The notes: generated from the sequence alone by a model not told the origin. Shown: positions 27,866-37,318, counted from the first letter of the stretch. The stretch: DNA of 64,000 bases from Neisseria weaveri (GCF_900638685.1 NZ_LR134533.1:1550001-1614000); one strand, 5' to 3'. A program made the numbers and translations.

Positions 27866-28640
27866 CGGCTTGTCCTGCAAAAAGGCTGGTGGAATCTTTG
27901 GGGGCGACGGCTTCTAAAATCCGGCGGTTGACCAGAGTGAATTTTTTGCCGTCGATTTCAACATACGCACCGTCGTAAGGAGGGAACCAAAACGCGCGCA
28001 CTTTTCTATCAACATCATCGCCGGGGCGGATTTCTTTCATGGCTTCCATTTCGGCGCGGCTGGTATAAGTTCCGCCAACATTTGGATAAGTGGGCAGTTT
28101 CGCACCGCTGTTGACGGCCTGCATAATTAAACGCTTGGCAAACTCGTCCAATACCGACATCGAGCGGCTTTCCAAAGATTGTGCGGTTTCGGTATCGGGA
28201 TTCATCGGAAAGCGCACCACTTCGATTAAATCGCCGGTGTCGATGGAATCGTCGACATAGTGGGCAGAAATGCCCCATTCGGAGAGGCCGTCGAGAATCG
28301 CCAGATTGTAGCCGCCGGTGCCTTTGTATTCGGGGAGGATGGCGGGGTGGAAATTGATGGTGCCGCGCGAGGGGACGGTCAGAAATTCATCACGAAGCTT
28401 GCGCCAGTAGAGTATCGACAAGCCCAAATCGTATTTCAGACGGCCTTCGCGCATAGCTTCTAAAGCAGTATCGAAAGTGTAGAGGGGAAGCCCCAATCTC
28501 TTGGCAGCCGCCGTGGTGGGAGAGCCTTGCAGGTGGCTGTCGGTGAGTACGCCTACGATTTCGATGTTATTTTGCGCGGATAGGAATTCCAATAATCCGG
28601 CCGACACTTTTTTCCGACCCATAAAGAGAATTTTGGTCAT
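27858..28640 (-). CDS. Sugar N-formyltransferase (formyltransferase N-terminal family)
   Basis: 260 residues. The catalytic triad of N10-formyltetrahydrofolate enzymes is visible: Asn and His in INFHPAILPEYKG and Asp in DDSIDTGDLI. A C-terminal region with FWFPPYDGAYVEIDGKKFTL resembles the methionyl-tRNA formyltransferase C-terminal fold. It is shorter than Fmt (about 310) and lies in a sugar operon directly before pglC, so the likely substrate is the 4-amino group made by PglC, giving a 4-formamido sugar. Substrate is inferred from context. Confidence 0.8.
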   Translation of the reverse strand: MTKILFMGRKKVSAGLLEFLSAQNNIEIVGVLTDSHLQGSPTTAAAKRLGLPLYTFDTALEAMREGRLKYDLGLSILYWRKLRDEFLTVPSRGTINFHPAILPEYKGTGGYNLAILDGLSEWGISAHYVDDSIDTGDLIEVVRFPMNPDTETAQSLESRSMSVLDEFAKRLIMQAVNSGAKLPTYPNVGGTYTSRAEMEAMKEIRPGDDVDRKVRAFWFPPYDGAYVEIDGKKFTLVNRRILEAVAPKDSTSLFAGQADA

Positions 28641-28699
28641 TTTTTATCCTTGATTTTTTAAATATATATGTGTCTGTGATAACGCCTTCCTAAAGGCTT

Positions 28700-29374
28700 T
28701 TATCGTGTAAAGAGTGAGGGGAGTTCGTCTATCCCGCCCAACCATATATGCGGTTGGTAGCTGTTATCGAAACGGTTCGCCTGATGTTGGTGGATATTGT
28801 GTTTTTTGGGCAAAATACCGATCGTCTGCCATCCCAAACGGTTGGGAGTGATGAAATCTTTGGCAATATTATCCCCTAAATAAATGTAGTGTCGACCGGA
28901 ATAATGTTGTTGAACGTGTTTAAAGCGTTTTTCGTCAGGTTTTTCCGACTGGCATGCCTCTGAAATCAAAATTTCATCGAAGCACTCCAATAAGCCGAGT
29001 GCATATAATTTTAAACGTTGTGTCAGACTGCGGCCGTCTGAAATTAATATGCAGGCGGCAAACGGCTTCAGCAAGTTTTTAAATTTTTCAGACGGCATAA
29101 ATGCCGTTAAGTTAGGGGTGTGCGTGCGATACAACCACAATAAAGATTGTTTTTCCGATTGGTTAAAACCGCACAACCGGCACAACTGGTCAAGCCAGTC
29201 GTTGCCGGATGTATCCAACTTTGCCATCAGCTTGTCGGCAGGGTATTCGGGGTAGAGCAGGGAGATGTGTTGACATACGGTTTGAATGCCGGAAAGTTTA
29301 TATTCGTATTCCGGATACAGCGTGTCGTCTAAATCCAAGACCAAAATACTTTCCGACGGCCTGATGTTTTTCAT
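28700..29374 (-). CDS. HAD-superfamily hydrolase, probably a phosphatase
   Basis: 224 residues. HAD motifs I (LDLDDTLYPE, nucleophile Asp), II (ISDGR), III (Lys in SEKPDEKRF) and IV (YLGDNIAKDF) are all present, so it should be an active phosphatase with a helical cap. It lies 29 bases after the ATP-grasp gene and 59 bases before the formyltransferase. A role in making or releasing the acyl group attached by the ATP-grasp ligase is plausible but unproven. Relatively AT-rich. Confidence 0.75.
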   Translation of the reverse strand: MKNIRPSESILVLDLDDTLYPEYEYKLSGIQTVCQHISLLYPEYPADKLMAKLDTSGNDWLDQLCRLCGFNQSEKQSLLWLYRTHTPNLTAFMPSEKFKNLLKPFAACILISDGRSLTQRLKLYALGLLECFDEILISEACQSEKPDEKRFKHVQQHYSGRHYIYLGDNIAKDFITPNRLGWQTIGILPKKHNIHQHQANRFDNSYQPHIWLGGIDELPSLFTR

Positions 29375-29403
29375 TTATCTCACACTTTCTGATAATTTGC
29401 GTG

Positions 29404-30378
29404 CTATTCGGACACCAATATTTTCGCGTCGTAGCGCAACATGATTAAATTGTTTTGCCATTGGTCAAACGACGGAATCTCCTCGCCGTACAGGTATTCT
29501 TTGATTAACCAGCCTAAATAATTGGCACCGCATGCATAAGTAAGAGGGAAGCCGCCGCCGAATCTCGGGTTGATTTCAACGCCGTATAAAGTATTGCTTT
29601 CTTCGTGGTAAAAAAATTGAACGGTCAGGCAGCCTCTGGCTCCTTTAACTACCGCCATTTTTTCAATCAGCGTATCGTAAAGTTTACCGCGACGGGTGGC
29701 ACCTTTGCTGACTTCGCCCGAGCGGACTTCCAAACGTTCGCGGGGTACCGTACATTTCAGACGGCCTGAGCGGTCGTAATACATATCGACAGTAAATTCT
29801 TTAAAAGTGTTTTTGATATCGATTAATTGGCAGAACATCATTTTGGGGTCTGTCAATAATTCATTGGTCAGCTCTTCGGCACTTTTTAGCATTTTCGCAC
29901 CAACCGCACGGCTGCCGTCGTACGGTTTGACAAAGCAGGGGAATTGGATGTTGTTGCGGTCGTAAATTGCCGGTGTGTTGATGCCGAGTTTGTTGAACAG
30001 GGTAATGGTAGCGCGTTTATCGCGACAAATGCGGATAAAGTCGCTGTCGGATACTACAATGGTAATCCCGGCATCGGCAAATTGTTCGCGTGCGTCGGCC
30101 AGTTTTTGCAATTCGGTATCGATGGTCGGCACGATCAAGCCGATATTTTGTTTTTGGGCCAGTTTGAAAATCGAGTCGATATAATCTTCAGAGTCAATTC
30201 TGGGAACTTGGAACGAGCCGTCTGAAGTTTGGCAGGCGGAAGACATTTTCGGATTCAGGTCGGTAGTGTAAACCTTAATGCCGTCTGAAAATTTGGCAGC
30301 TTCTTTTTGAAAATCCTGAACCAGTTCGACCCGGCGCCCTGCGGATAATACCAAGATATTTTTATTTTTTGTCGTCAT
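29404..30378 (-). CDS. ATP-grasp ligase, PglB2 C-terminal-domain-like
   Basis: 324 residues. N-terminal Rossmann-like pre-grasp fold (NILVLSAGRRVELVQDF), then ATP-grasp with FVKPYDGSRAVGAKML and a metal-binding VEINPRFGGGFPLTYACG. The family joins a carboxylate to an amine via an acyl phosphate. In meningococcal PglB2 such a domain is fused to the sugar transferase and is linked to glyceramido substitution of the sugar. Here it is a separate protein whose start overlaps the end of the sugar transferase gene by 17 bases. Substrate is inferred. Confidence 0.75.
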   Translation of the reverse strand: MTTKNKNILVLSAGRRVELVQDFQKEAAKFSDGIKVYTTDLNPKMSSACQTSDGSFQVPRIDSEDYIDSIFKLAQKQNIGLIVPTIDTELQKLADAREQFADAGITIVVSDSDFIRICRDKRATITLFNKLGINTPAIYDRNNIQFPCFVKPYDGSRAVGAKMLKSAEELTNELLTDPKMMFCQLIDIKNTFKEFTVDMYYDRSGRLKCTVPRERLEVRSGEVSKGATRRGKLYDTLIEKMAVVKGARGCLTVQFFYHEESNTLYGVEINPRFGGGFPLTYACGANYLGWLIKEYLYGEEIPSFDQWQNNLIMLRYDAKILVSE

Positions 30379-30979
30379 GATCGTTCCCTGTGAAAAATGG
30401 CATGGTGGCTTCGCCTTCTGCTGAAATGCCTTCTTTAATAAATACTTTTTTTATTGTGAGGAACAGGATTTTTATATCCAGCCAAAAACTCAAGTTATCG
30501 ACATACCAAACATCCAGTTCAAATTTTTTGTCCCAAGAGATGGCATTTCTTCCGTTTACCTGTGCCCAACCGGTAATGCCGGGTTTGACTTCGTTTCGGC
30601 GGCGTTGGAAATCGTTGTAAAGCGGCAGATAACTCATTAAAAGCGGGCGGGGACCCACTAAACTCATGTCTCCTTTTAAGACGTTCCAAAGTTCTGGGAG
30701 TTCATCCAAACTGGAAGCGCGCAGTTTTTTTCCGAACGGCGTCAGGCGTTCGCTGTCGGGAAGCGGGTTGCCGTCGGCATCAACGGCATCGCGCATGGAG
30801 CGGAATTTGTACATTTTGAACGGTTTGCCGTTTAAGCCGGGGCGGATCTGCGTGAAGAAAACCGGCGAGCCTAAATTTTTTCGGATCAGGTAAACCAAAA
30901 TCAAAAAGATGGGGGATAAGACCACAAGCCCGACCGCTGATGCTGTGATATCCAATAGGCGTTTAAGCAGTTTGTTCAT
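30362..30979 (-). CDS. pglB: Undecaprenyl-phosphate sugar phosphotransferase (PglB/PglC-Campylobacter type, PNPT small family)
   Basis: 205 residues. One N-terminal re-entrant membrane helix (about 8-30), then the conserved KFRSMRD, LRASSLDELPELWNVLKGDMSLVGPRP and PGITGWAQVNGRN segments with the catalytic Asp-Glu pair. It moves a phosphosugar from its UDP carrier to undecaprenyl phosphate, the first membrane step of repeat-unit assembly. It lacks the C-terminal acetyltransferase of PglB and the ATP-grasp domain of PglB2. Overlaps both neighbours by 17 bases. Confidence 0.88.
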   Translation of the reverse strand: MNKLLKRLLDITASAVGLVVLSPIFLILVYLIRKNLGSPVFFTQIRPGLNGKPFKMYKFRSMRDAVDADGNPLPDSERLTPFGKKLRASSLDELPELWNVLKGDMSLVGPRPLLMSYLPLYNDFQRRRNEVKPGITGWAQVNGRNAISWDKKFELDVWYVDNLSFWLDIKILFLTIKKVFIKEGISAEGEATMPFFTGNDHDDKK

Positions 30980-32144
30980 GGTGCAGTCTTTCGATCAGGT
31001 TGATGATTTTCCGGTAGGAAATGTCGCGTTTAAAGCGTTGCAGTATTTCGTCGGTTTGGATGGGATTGTGCCGTTGCTGCATGATTTGCCGTGCCGCCTG
31101 AACGAAACTTCCGACATTACCGGATTGGTAATTGACGTGCGGAACCAGGTTGAGCACTTCTTCAACTTCGGGGTGAACCTGGCTGTTTAGAATCGGCTTC
31201 TGTAGTGCCATGTAGTCCGACAGTTTGTTGGTAATCGAAGCGGCAGAGTGGGCGTGGATGGGATTAATGGCAATATCGCAACCTTTGGCAACCGACATCA
31301 TCTCGGTATAAGGAATGTAGCCGTAGAATTTGATGGATTGATCGGCGTATTGTTCCAGATTTTTTAAGTCCGGCCCGCCGCCCATGATGTGCAGCTCAAC
31401 ATCGGCACCCGTTTCGTTCAGCTGTTTGATGCCTTTGCACACGGTTTCCATGTCGTAGCTGAAACTTAACGTGCCCAAATAGAAAAAACGGATTTTCTGA
31501 TCGGGAAATATTTTTGCTTCGGCCTGTTCCATCTTGTCGAAATCCGCACCGATATAAACCACTTCGCCGGGTGCCGAAGGATTGGCTTCACGCGCACGTT
31601 TGAGATAGGAACGGGAAACGGCAACCAGGCCGTCTGCACCGGCATAAGCTTTGTCGGCTTTGCCGGAAAAAGGCATCAGACGGTGGGGAATGTTTTTCAA
31701 AAAAGGGATAACCGTTGAAAAAGATTCGGGCCACACGTCTTGAACATCGATAATCAATTTATAGCCCAAACGTTGCTTGTATTCCCCCAATACGATATTG
31801 GTGGCGATTAACGGGTAAGCGGAAAACACGACGTCTTGTCCGCCCGGTGTACAGCTTTCCAACCATTGTTTCAAGTCCTGAACAAAAGCGTGATGGCTTT
31901 TCAGACGGTCGAGCGAAACATTTTTGGTGTAGCCGGTTTCTCTGAGCAGCTTAACTTTCAGACGGCCTTTTGAAGCAGCCTCGGCATCTTCAGGCCGTCT
32001 GAAAGATTTATCGTAATGTTTGAAGTTGCTGGTAATCAGCAAAACATTATGCGACTCTGCCAAGCGTTCGGCCAAATACCAAAAACGGTTGAAATGCGGT
32101 TCGCTGGGAAGGGAGCAGTATGGGGCGACAATGGTGATGTTCAT
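30963..32144 (-). CDS. Glycosyltransferase, GT4-like (WbuB type)
   Basis: 393 residues, two Rossmann-like domains. N-terminal ITIVAPYCSLPSEPHFNRFW, VDVQDVWPES-like segment (IDVQDVWPESFSTV), C-terminal donor-binding IRFFYLGTLSFSYDMETV, ELHIMGGGPDL and the INPIHAHSAASITNKLSDYMAL region in place of the usual E-x7-E. It should add a sugar to the lipid-linked intermediate at the cytoplasmic face. Linkage and donor cannot be told from sequence. Confidence 0.82.
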   Translation of the reverse strand: MNITIVAPYCSLPSEPHFNRFWYLAERLAESHNVLLITSNFKHYDKSFRRPEDAEAASKGRLKVKLLRETGYTKNVSLDRLKSHHAFVQDLKQWLESCTPGGQDVVFSAYPLIATNIVLGEYKQRLGYKLIIDVQDVWPESFSTVIPFLKNIPHRLMPFSGKADKAYAGADGLVAVSRSYLKRAREANPSAPGEVVYIGADFDKMEQAEAKIFPDQKIRFFYLGTLSFSYDMETVCKGIKQLNETGADVELHIMGGGPDLKNLEQYADQSIKFYGYIPYTEMMSVAKGCDIAINPIHAHSAASITNKLSDYMALQKPILNSQVHPEVEEVLNLVPHVNYQSGNVGSFVQAARQIMQQRHNPIQTDEILQRFKRDISYRKIINLIERLHHEQTA

Positions 32145-32159
32145 GTTGCTTCCGATTGC

Positions 32160-33230
32160 TTACATATTGTATGCAGCCATAGTGGTTCTATAAATTTCTT
32201 CGTCGGAACAAACCGTCGCCACATGTTCATGCAGCGCTTTGCCCATCTCCTTACGCAATTCGGGGTGTTTGACCAGTGTGTCGACGGCTTCGATAAACTG
32301 TTCTTGGTTGCCTAATGGAATGCAGTAGCCGGTTTTGCTGTTGATGACCATTTCGGAAATGCCGGCCATGTTGTAGGTAACCACCGGTGTGTCGTATAAA
32401 CCTGCTTCCAAAATATTGTTGCCTACCCCTGCTCCGTGGTCACCGGCGCAATTGGGTGTGTTAACCAAAATATCCACGTCTTTGAAATAAGCGGTCAAAT
32501 CGCGGACGCCGCCGAGAAATTGGACTTTATCGCTGATGCCTAAGCGTTGTGCTTGTGCTTTTAAGTTGTCCATTTCTTCGCCTATGCCGGCAATATTTAG
32601 ACGCACCGGCATGTTGCGGTCGATCATCATTTTGAAAATATCCAACATCAGATGCACGGCACGTACGGTATCCAGGCGTGATAAGGTTCCGAGCATCACA
32701 TAATCTTTAGGCGTTTTTTCAGGGACATAATCCGGCTTATGTAAGGCATTGTAGGTGTAGGTGATGCGGGAGGCCGGAAAACCGTAGCGGATTAATTTAT
32801 CCCGTTCGTGTTTGCAGTTGCCGATAATGTATACACCCAGTTTGTCGAACAATTTGGCAATTTTCGGATACGTTTCCGGATCCAAACCGCGTGCGTGGTA
32901 GAACACTTTGGTTTTCGGAGAGGCGATTTTTGCCGCCAATGCGCATGCGGGAACAATGCGCGCCATTTGGCAGTGGATTACATCGGGCTGTTCCTGTTTC
33001 AATAATTTGATATAGGCCTGCATGCCTTTCAAATAGCCCAGCCAACCGTTTTGATAGAAGTCGATTTCTTTCCACTGCATGCCTGCCGATACTGCTTCTT
33101 CGATTAGAGGGCCGTCTGAAGAAGCCAAAATAACGGTGTGTCCTTTGCTGCTCAGCAAACGTCCCAGGCGGAATGATGCGTGCTCCGTACCGCCGAGGCC
33201 GCTCATTGATGTTGTCAAAATAATTTTCAT
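32160..33230 (-). CDS. Glycosyltransferase family 4
   Basis: 356 residues from ATG 33230. GT-B features: SMSGLGGTEHASFRLGRLL (N-terminal acceptor domain), VIHCQMARIVPACALA, then the donor domain with LGTLSRLDTVRAVHLML, LNIAGIGEEMDNLKAQA and GVGNNILEAGLYDTPVV (E-x7 region). The frame is open 32 codons further upstream into the end of wzy, but the conserved N-terminus begins at 33230. Sugar specificity unknown. Confidence 0.85.
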   Translation of the reverse strand: MKIILTTSMSGLGGTEHASFRLGRLLSSKGHTVILASSDGPLIEEAVSAGMQWKEIDFYQNGWLGYLKGMQAYIKLLKQEQPDVIHCQMARIVPACALAAKIASPKTKVFYHARGLDPETYPKIAKLFDKLGVYIIGNCKHERDKLIRYGFPASRITYTYNALHKPDYVPEKTPKDYVMLGTLSRLDTVRAVHLMLDIFKMMIDRNMPVRLNIAGIGEEMDNLKAQAQRLGISDKVQFLGGVRDLTAYFKDVDILVNTPNCAGDHGAGVGNNILEAGLYDTPVVTYNMAGISEMVINSKTGYCIPLGNQEQFIEAVDTLVKHPELRKEMGKALHEHVATVCSDEEIYRTTMAAYNM

Positions 33231-33265
33231 AGCAGTTTCTGTATATGGATATGGTAAATGGAAGG

Positions 33266-34525
33266 CTACTGTTTTCTGGATGAAGTGGCCAACGAGTAAA
33301 CCAACATCAGGAAGCAGGGGAACCAAAGGAAAGGCATACGCAGAATGGTCGAGGGGATAAAGCCTGCCAATATGAAAATAGCGATGCCCATCATGGCTAT
33401 AAAGCGTTGTTTGCTGCCGAGATATCTGTTACTCAAAATACTTAGACAATAAACAGCGATATAAATTGCAAAACCTAATAAAGAAATGAGGCCGAATCCC
33501 AAGTAAAGTTCAATAATAAAGCTGTGCGGATTGTGGAATCCCAGGCTGTCACTCAAGTTTCCGCTGAAATAGGGCGCAAAATCTTTCGGGCCGTAACCGA
33601 TAAACAGTAAAGGCGGATTCTGTAAAAAGTAATCGTATATTTCCTGACGGTATGAAACCGATTTATCGCTTTCCAGTTCAAATAAAAACAGATACAGACG
33701 GTTGGAGATGTTTTCCAGAAAGACATTGCCGTTTAACGACAGCAGCAGGTTCTGAATCCAAATTTTCGGCACTTGAGTAAGTGCGATGGCGGCAATGGAG
33801 ACGGACATCAAAGTCAGCAGCCCGTTTCTCATATAAACCAGATTAAGCATAAAAAGCGTGCTGTATATCAAAGTCGCCGTTCTCGATGCACTGGCAATAA
33901 CAACCAAGCCCAGCATCAAAAACAGCAGCCAGCCGAATAGCGATTCTTTTCGAGATGAACTGGGCGCGTGAAAGAAAAACAGAATAGCCGCCGATGTGCA
34001 GACGGCAACGGTACTCAGGTTATTGGGATTGAAGAATAATCCTTTGATAATACCGGCATCCAAAGCCAGCACTTCGTCGTCAATGCCTACCAATGGAATG
34101 CCTGTTGCGATTTCGATAACCGGGGGAATACAGATAAACATGGCAAAAACAAATAGAAATTTCCTGATGAATTTCAATTTGTCCTGTTCTCTGGAAATCA
34201 CAAGATAGAACAGATAAAAGAATCCCGGAAGTGTGGCGAAAAACAGGATGTCCACGATTTGGGTAGGCTCTAATGGGGAAAGCAGTAAATGGATTCCGCC
34301 CCACAACGACATGGCGGATACGGCTAAAAAAGCGATGATGGTTTTATTGCTCAACCTGTTTTTTTCAGCGAATGCGATTAAGGCTGTAACAGCGAGGAAT
34401 AGAACCGTCATCGGGTTGTCGATTCTTGGAATCCCGACCAAATAGTTTAAGGCCGGTCCAAGCATGTAGCCGGCCAGCATGGTATATAAAATGCCGATGT
34501 ATAATTTTTGACGTTTAATTTTCAC
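33266..34525 (-). CDS. wzy: O-antigen/exopolysaccharide polymerase Wzy (Wzy_C / O-antigen ligase family)
   Basis: 419 residues, about 10-12 membrane helices and a large periplasmic loop before NPHSFIIELYLGFGLISLL, the family signature. It starts at GTG 34525 with AGGAAG at good spacing. Oligosaccharyltransferase PglL belongs to the same superfamily but is usually about 600 residues, so polymerase is the better call, supported by the Wzx-Wza-Wzb-Wzc context. Polymerases are too divergent for linkage prediction. Confidence 0.8.
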   Translation of the reverse strand: MKIKRQKLYIGILYTMLAGYMLGPALNYLVGIPRIDNPMTVLFLAVTALIAFAEKNRLSNKTIIAFLAVSAMSLWGGIHLLLSPLEPTQIVDILFFATLPGFFYLFYLVISREQDKLKFIRKFLFVFAMFICIPPVIEIATGIPLVGIDDEVLALDAGIIKGLFFNPNNLSTVAVCTSAAILFFFHAPSSSRKESLFGWLLFLMLGLVVIASASRTATLIYSTLFMLNLVYMRNGLLTLMSVSIAAIALTQVPKIWIQNLLLSLNGNVFLENISNRLYLFLFELESDKSVSYRQEIYDYFLQNPPLLFIGYGPKDFAPYFSGNLSDSLGFHNPHSFIIELYLGFGLISLLGFAIYIAVYCLSILSNRYLGSKQRFIAMMGIAIFILAGFIPSTILRMPFLWFPCFLMLVYSLATSSRKQ

Positions 34526-34546
34526 CGCAAACTTCCTTGGGTTGCT

Positions 34547-35719
34547 TTATCGGTTTGTATCCAAAACGTGTTTGTATTGGTTGATTATTTGCGAAATAAC
34601 TGCCGTTTCTCCAAATTCGGACAAGCAATTTTCCCTTAATGCTTCAGCGGGGTAGCGATGTTTGTTTTCGTATAAGGTAATGATTGCCCGGCTGAGTTCT
34701 TCGATATTTTCTGTCGGCACCAGCAGGCCGTTGTTTTCCGTTACGATGGAAGAGGGGCCTCCGCAGCGTGTGGCAATCACCGGCAGTCCTTGGGATAAGG
34801 CTTCGATGAAAACCACGCCGAAGGTTTCGTTGCGGCTGGCCAAGACGAAAGCGTCGCTTTCATACATGAGCTTCAACACTTGGTCATTGGTGAGGCCGCC
34901 TAAAAACGATACGGCATGCTGAATGTTGAGTTCCTGCGTTAATTTGCGCAGATCTGCTTCTGCAAAGCCGGTTCCGCCGATTCTGAGTTTCAAATCGGGA
35001 TGGGTTTTAAGTGCTTGTGCAAACGCAGGCAAGAGGATGTCATAGCCTTTGTTGTAATTAAGATGGGCAACCGAGCAGAAAGTGAAATGTTCGTTTTTCG
35101 GTTTGTTGGCCGTATCCAGAGGGCGCATGGATGCCGGGGGCAGAATATTGGGAATGTATTTCCACTTCAATCCTTTATAGGCGTTTTCCAGCAGCTCGCA
35201 AAAATGTTTGCTGACGGCTATTCTGGAGGCGCATTGTTCGGCGGCACCCTGCATGGCAGGCCATTGCCAGTCTTGAATCATGTTTCGTGCGTAAGTCGAA
35301 CTGTGTTCGGTCAAAACAAAGGGGATGCCGGTCTGTTGGTGGATTTGATGGGCCAAAATGCCGGCATGGTTCATACCGTGTGCATGAATGATGTCCGGTT
35401 TGCCGTGTTGTTTGATGTATTCTTTAAACAATTTATGTCCGGCTTTGACCCAGCGGTTTCGGTCGAGATAAGGCAGACGCGGAAAGAAATACATGCTTTT
35501 GTAAACAAAAGTGGGTACGTCTTTCTCGATATATTGCCGGATGCCGTATTCTCCCGTCAGGGCCGATTTGGCTTCTTTGCGCAAAGAGCGGAACAAAGGT
35601 GCGGTAACGCCGACTTTCAAACCTGCACGTTGCAGAGCCTGTGCCTGTAGACGGAAGAAAATTCCGTCAACATCTTCCGGTGTGGATGGATACCAAGAGG
35701 GAATAATTAAAACGTGCAT
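34547..35719 (-). CDS. Glycosyltransferase family 4
   Basis: 390 residues. N-terminal LIIPSWYPSTPEDVDGIFFR is typical of GT4 enzymes in exopolysaccharide clusters; DIIHAHGMNHAGILAH, LTEHSST, CSVAHLNYNKGYDILL, LRIGGTGFAEADL and the E-x7-E motif in SRNETFGVVFIEALSQGLP follow. Likely a retaining cytoplasmic transferase extending the repeat unit. Donor and acceptor unknown. Confidence 0.87.
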   Translation of the reverse strand: MHVLIIPSWYPSTPEDVDGIFFRLQAQALQRAGLKVGVTAPLFRSLRKEAKSALTGEYGIRQYIEKDVPTFVYKSMYFFPRLPYLDRNRWVKAGHKLFKEYIKQHGKPDIIHAHGMNHAGILAHQIHQQTGIPFVLTEHSSTYARNMIQDWQWPAMQGAAEQCASRIAVSKHFCELLENAYKGLKWKYIPNILPPASMRPLDTANKPKNEHFTFCSVAHLNYNKGYDILLPAFAQALKTHPDLKLRIGGTGFAEADLRKLTQELNIQHAVSFLGGLTNDQVLKLMYESDAFVLASRNETFGVVFIEALSQGLPVIATRCGGPSSIVTENNGLLVPTENIEELSRAIITLYENKHRYPAEALRENCLSEFGETAVISQIINQYKHVLDTNR

Positions 35720-35748
35720 AATGTTTACTCTATATCGATAACGATCAA

Positions 35749-37170
35749 TTAACTTTTTTTCAGACGGCCTTTAATCGATTGGACAAAGCTGAGAATATTG
35801 TTTTTATACAGCATCAAAACCACGGCGATGGCAGTCAGCCACAGAAGGGCGAATAAAAAATAGTTTTGCGTATTGCCTATGCTGGTGTAGGCAACGCAGG
35901 TGGCCACGCATGCGGCGGTAGAGAGATACAGTTTTTTTCTAGGCAGTTTTTGCCAAATCAGTGCGGAAATCTCGGTTTTCAGGATAAACAGCACCCAGAA
36001 AGAGACGGCGGTGGAAATGGCTGCGCCGCGTGCGCCCCAAGTGGGCACGAGCAGATACAGCAAAGTAAACTGGCAAGCCAAAGCAATTAACGAGATAACG
36101 GTAATCAACCAGGTTTTTTTGACTACGTTGATACCGATTCCGCTGACTTCGGTCAGGGTGTACAGCAGGGGAAACAGGATGCTGGAGAGCAGGATAAATT
36201 GAACGGGTGCATATTGCTCGGGTAAGAAGAAGGTGATGATGGGAGAAGACAGTCCGACTGCAGACAGAATAACAATCATCAAAGCCGTCATCATCAAGCT
36301 GGTTTCGCCGATTTTGTGCAGATTTTCATTGTCTTTGACCCATTTGAATACCAGAGGCGACCAAATGGTTGAGAATACGCTTTGAAAAATCAAGGCAATA
36401 GCACCGAAGCTGACGGCCATAGAGTAGACACCGAGTTCGGATAAGGTTCCCAAATGCTTCAACAACAGGCGGTCGGCAGAAGCGAAAGCGAGGAAGGCCA
36501 GTTCGCCGATAACCATAGGCAGGCCGTAGCCCATGGTTGCTTTAACCAATTGCGGGTCGAAAGGTGCTTGTGCCGCCGCTATCAGATCTTTGCGGGTCTG
36601 TATGGTTAGAATCACAACGGCAGCCATTTGCGCGACTGCATATGTACCAATCAACGCCAAGCTGTCGGTAGGGTGGCCGGAAAAAATCAGCAGGCACACC
36701 AACAATAAAATGGCCAGTTTCGGAGTCAGTTGGGACAAAGAAAAAGACACCGCTTTTTCCTGCATACGCAGAATGAGGGAAATATGACGGGTAAGCAGCA
36801 GGCTGACTAAAAACAGAATGCTTAATATGCCTAAGGCGGCATTATCAAGCTCGAAGATTTTTTCAGACGGCCACGAAGGATTAATAAAAATAATGGCCGC
36901 TGCAAACAACAAGATCATGACGACGGGCGGTGCGGCCACAACTTTAAACAGGGCGGCTTTGTTGTCGGCGGAATAATATTCGCGGATATAGGCTTGATCC
37001 AGTCCCAAGTTGAACAGAACCATCAGAATGCCGGAAATGGTTTGCAGCAAAACAATACGGCCGATGTCTTCGGCAGGGAAATACCATGAAATCAGTGGTA
37101 ATGATACAAGGCCGATGGCGGCGCTGCCGATCGGGCCGAGAGCATATCCTAGGATTTTCCGTATGTTCAT
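35749..37170 (-). CDS. wzx: Polysaccharide repeat-unit flippase Wzx (MOP superfamily)
   Basis: 473 residues from ATG 37170, with about 14 predicted membrane helices; the N-terminal ILGYALGPIGSAAIGLVSLPLISWYF region is typical of RfbX/PglF-type flippases. It should turn the lipid-linked repeat unit to the periplasmic side. The frame extends 19 codons upstream to a TTG without a good ribosome site. A DUS lies in the last codons (about 35758-35771). Position ahead of pglB-pglC-pglD resembles pglF in meningococcus. Confidence 0.88.
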   Translation of the reverse strand: MNIRKILGYALGPIGSAAIGLVSLPLISWYFPAEDIGRIVLLQTISGILMVLFNLGLDQAYIREYYSADNKAALFKVVAAPPVVMILLFAAAIIFINPSWPSEKIFELDNAALGILSILFLVSLLLTRHISLILRMQEKAVSFSLSQLTPKLAILLLVCLLIFSGHPTDSLALIGTYAVAQMAAVVILTIQTRKDLIAAAQAPFDPQLVKATMGYGLPMVIGELAFLAFASADRLLLKHLGTLSELGVYSMAVSFGAIALIFQSVFSTIWSPLVFKWVKDNENLHKIGETSLMMTALMIVILSAVGLSSPIITFFLPEQYAPVQFILLSSILFPLLYTLTEVSGIGINVVKKTWLITVISLIALACQFTLLYLLVPTWGARGAAISTAVSFWVLFILKTEISALIWQKLPRKKLYLSTAACVATCVAYTSIGNTQNYFLFALLWLTAIAVVLMLYKNNILSFVQSIKGRLKKS

Positions 37171-37318
37171 GTGCTTATCGCAATTAATCTCGTTTGTTTC
37201 GTATTTTGTTAAGTTTATAGGCCGCAATCCAAAGTGTGTGCAATTTGATTACAAACGGCACCGGCTTCGGATGACGGCCTGATTCGGATACTGAATATTG
37301 ACAGCAGCAGAAAGCGGT

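Noticed and set aside
33231..33326. Longer N-terminus for the glycosyltransferase at 32160-33230
   Set aside because: The extra 32 codons overlap the end of wzy and precede the conserved GT4 start.
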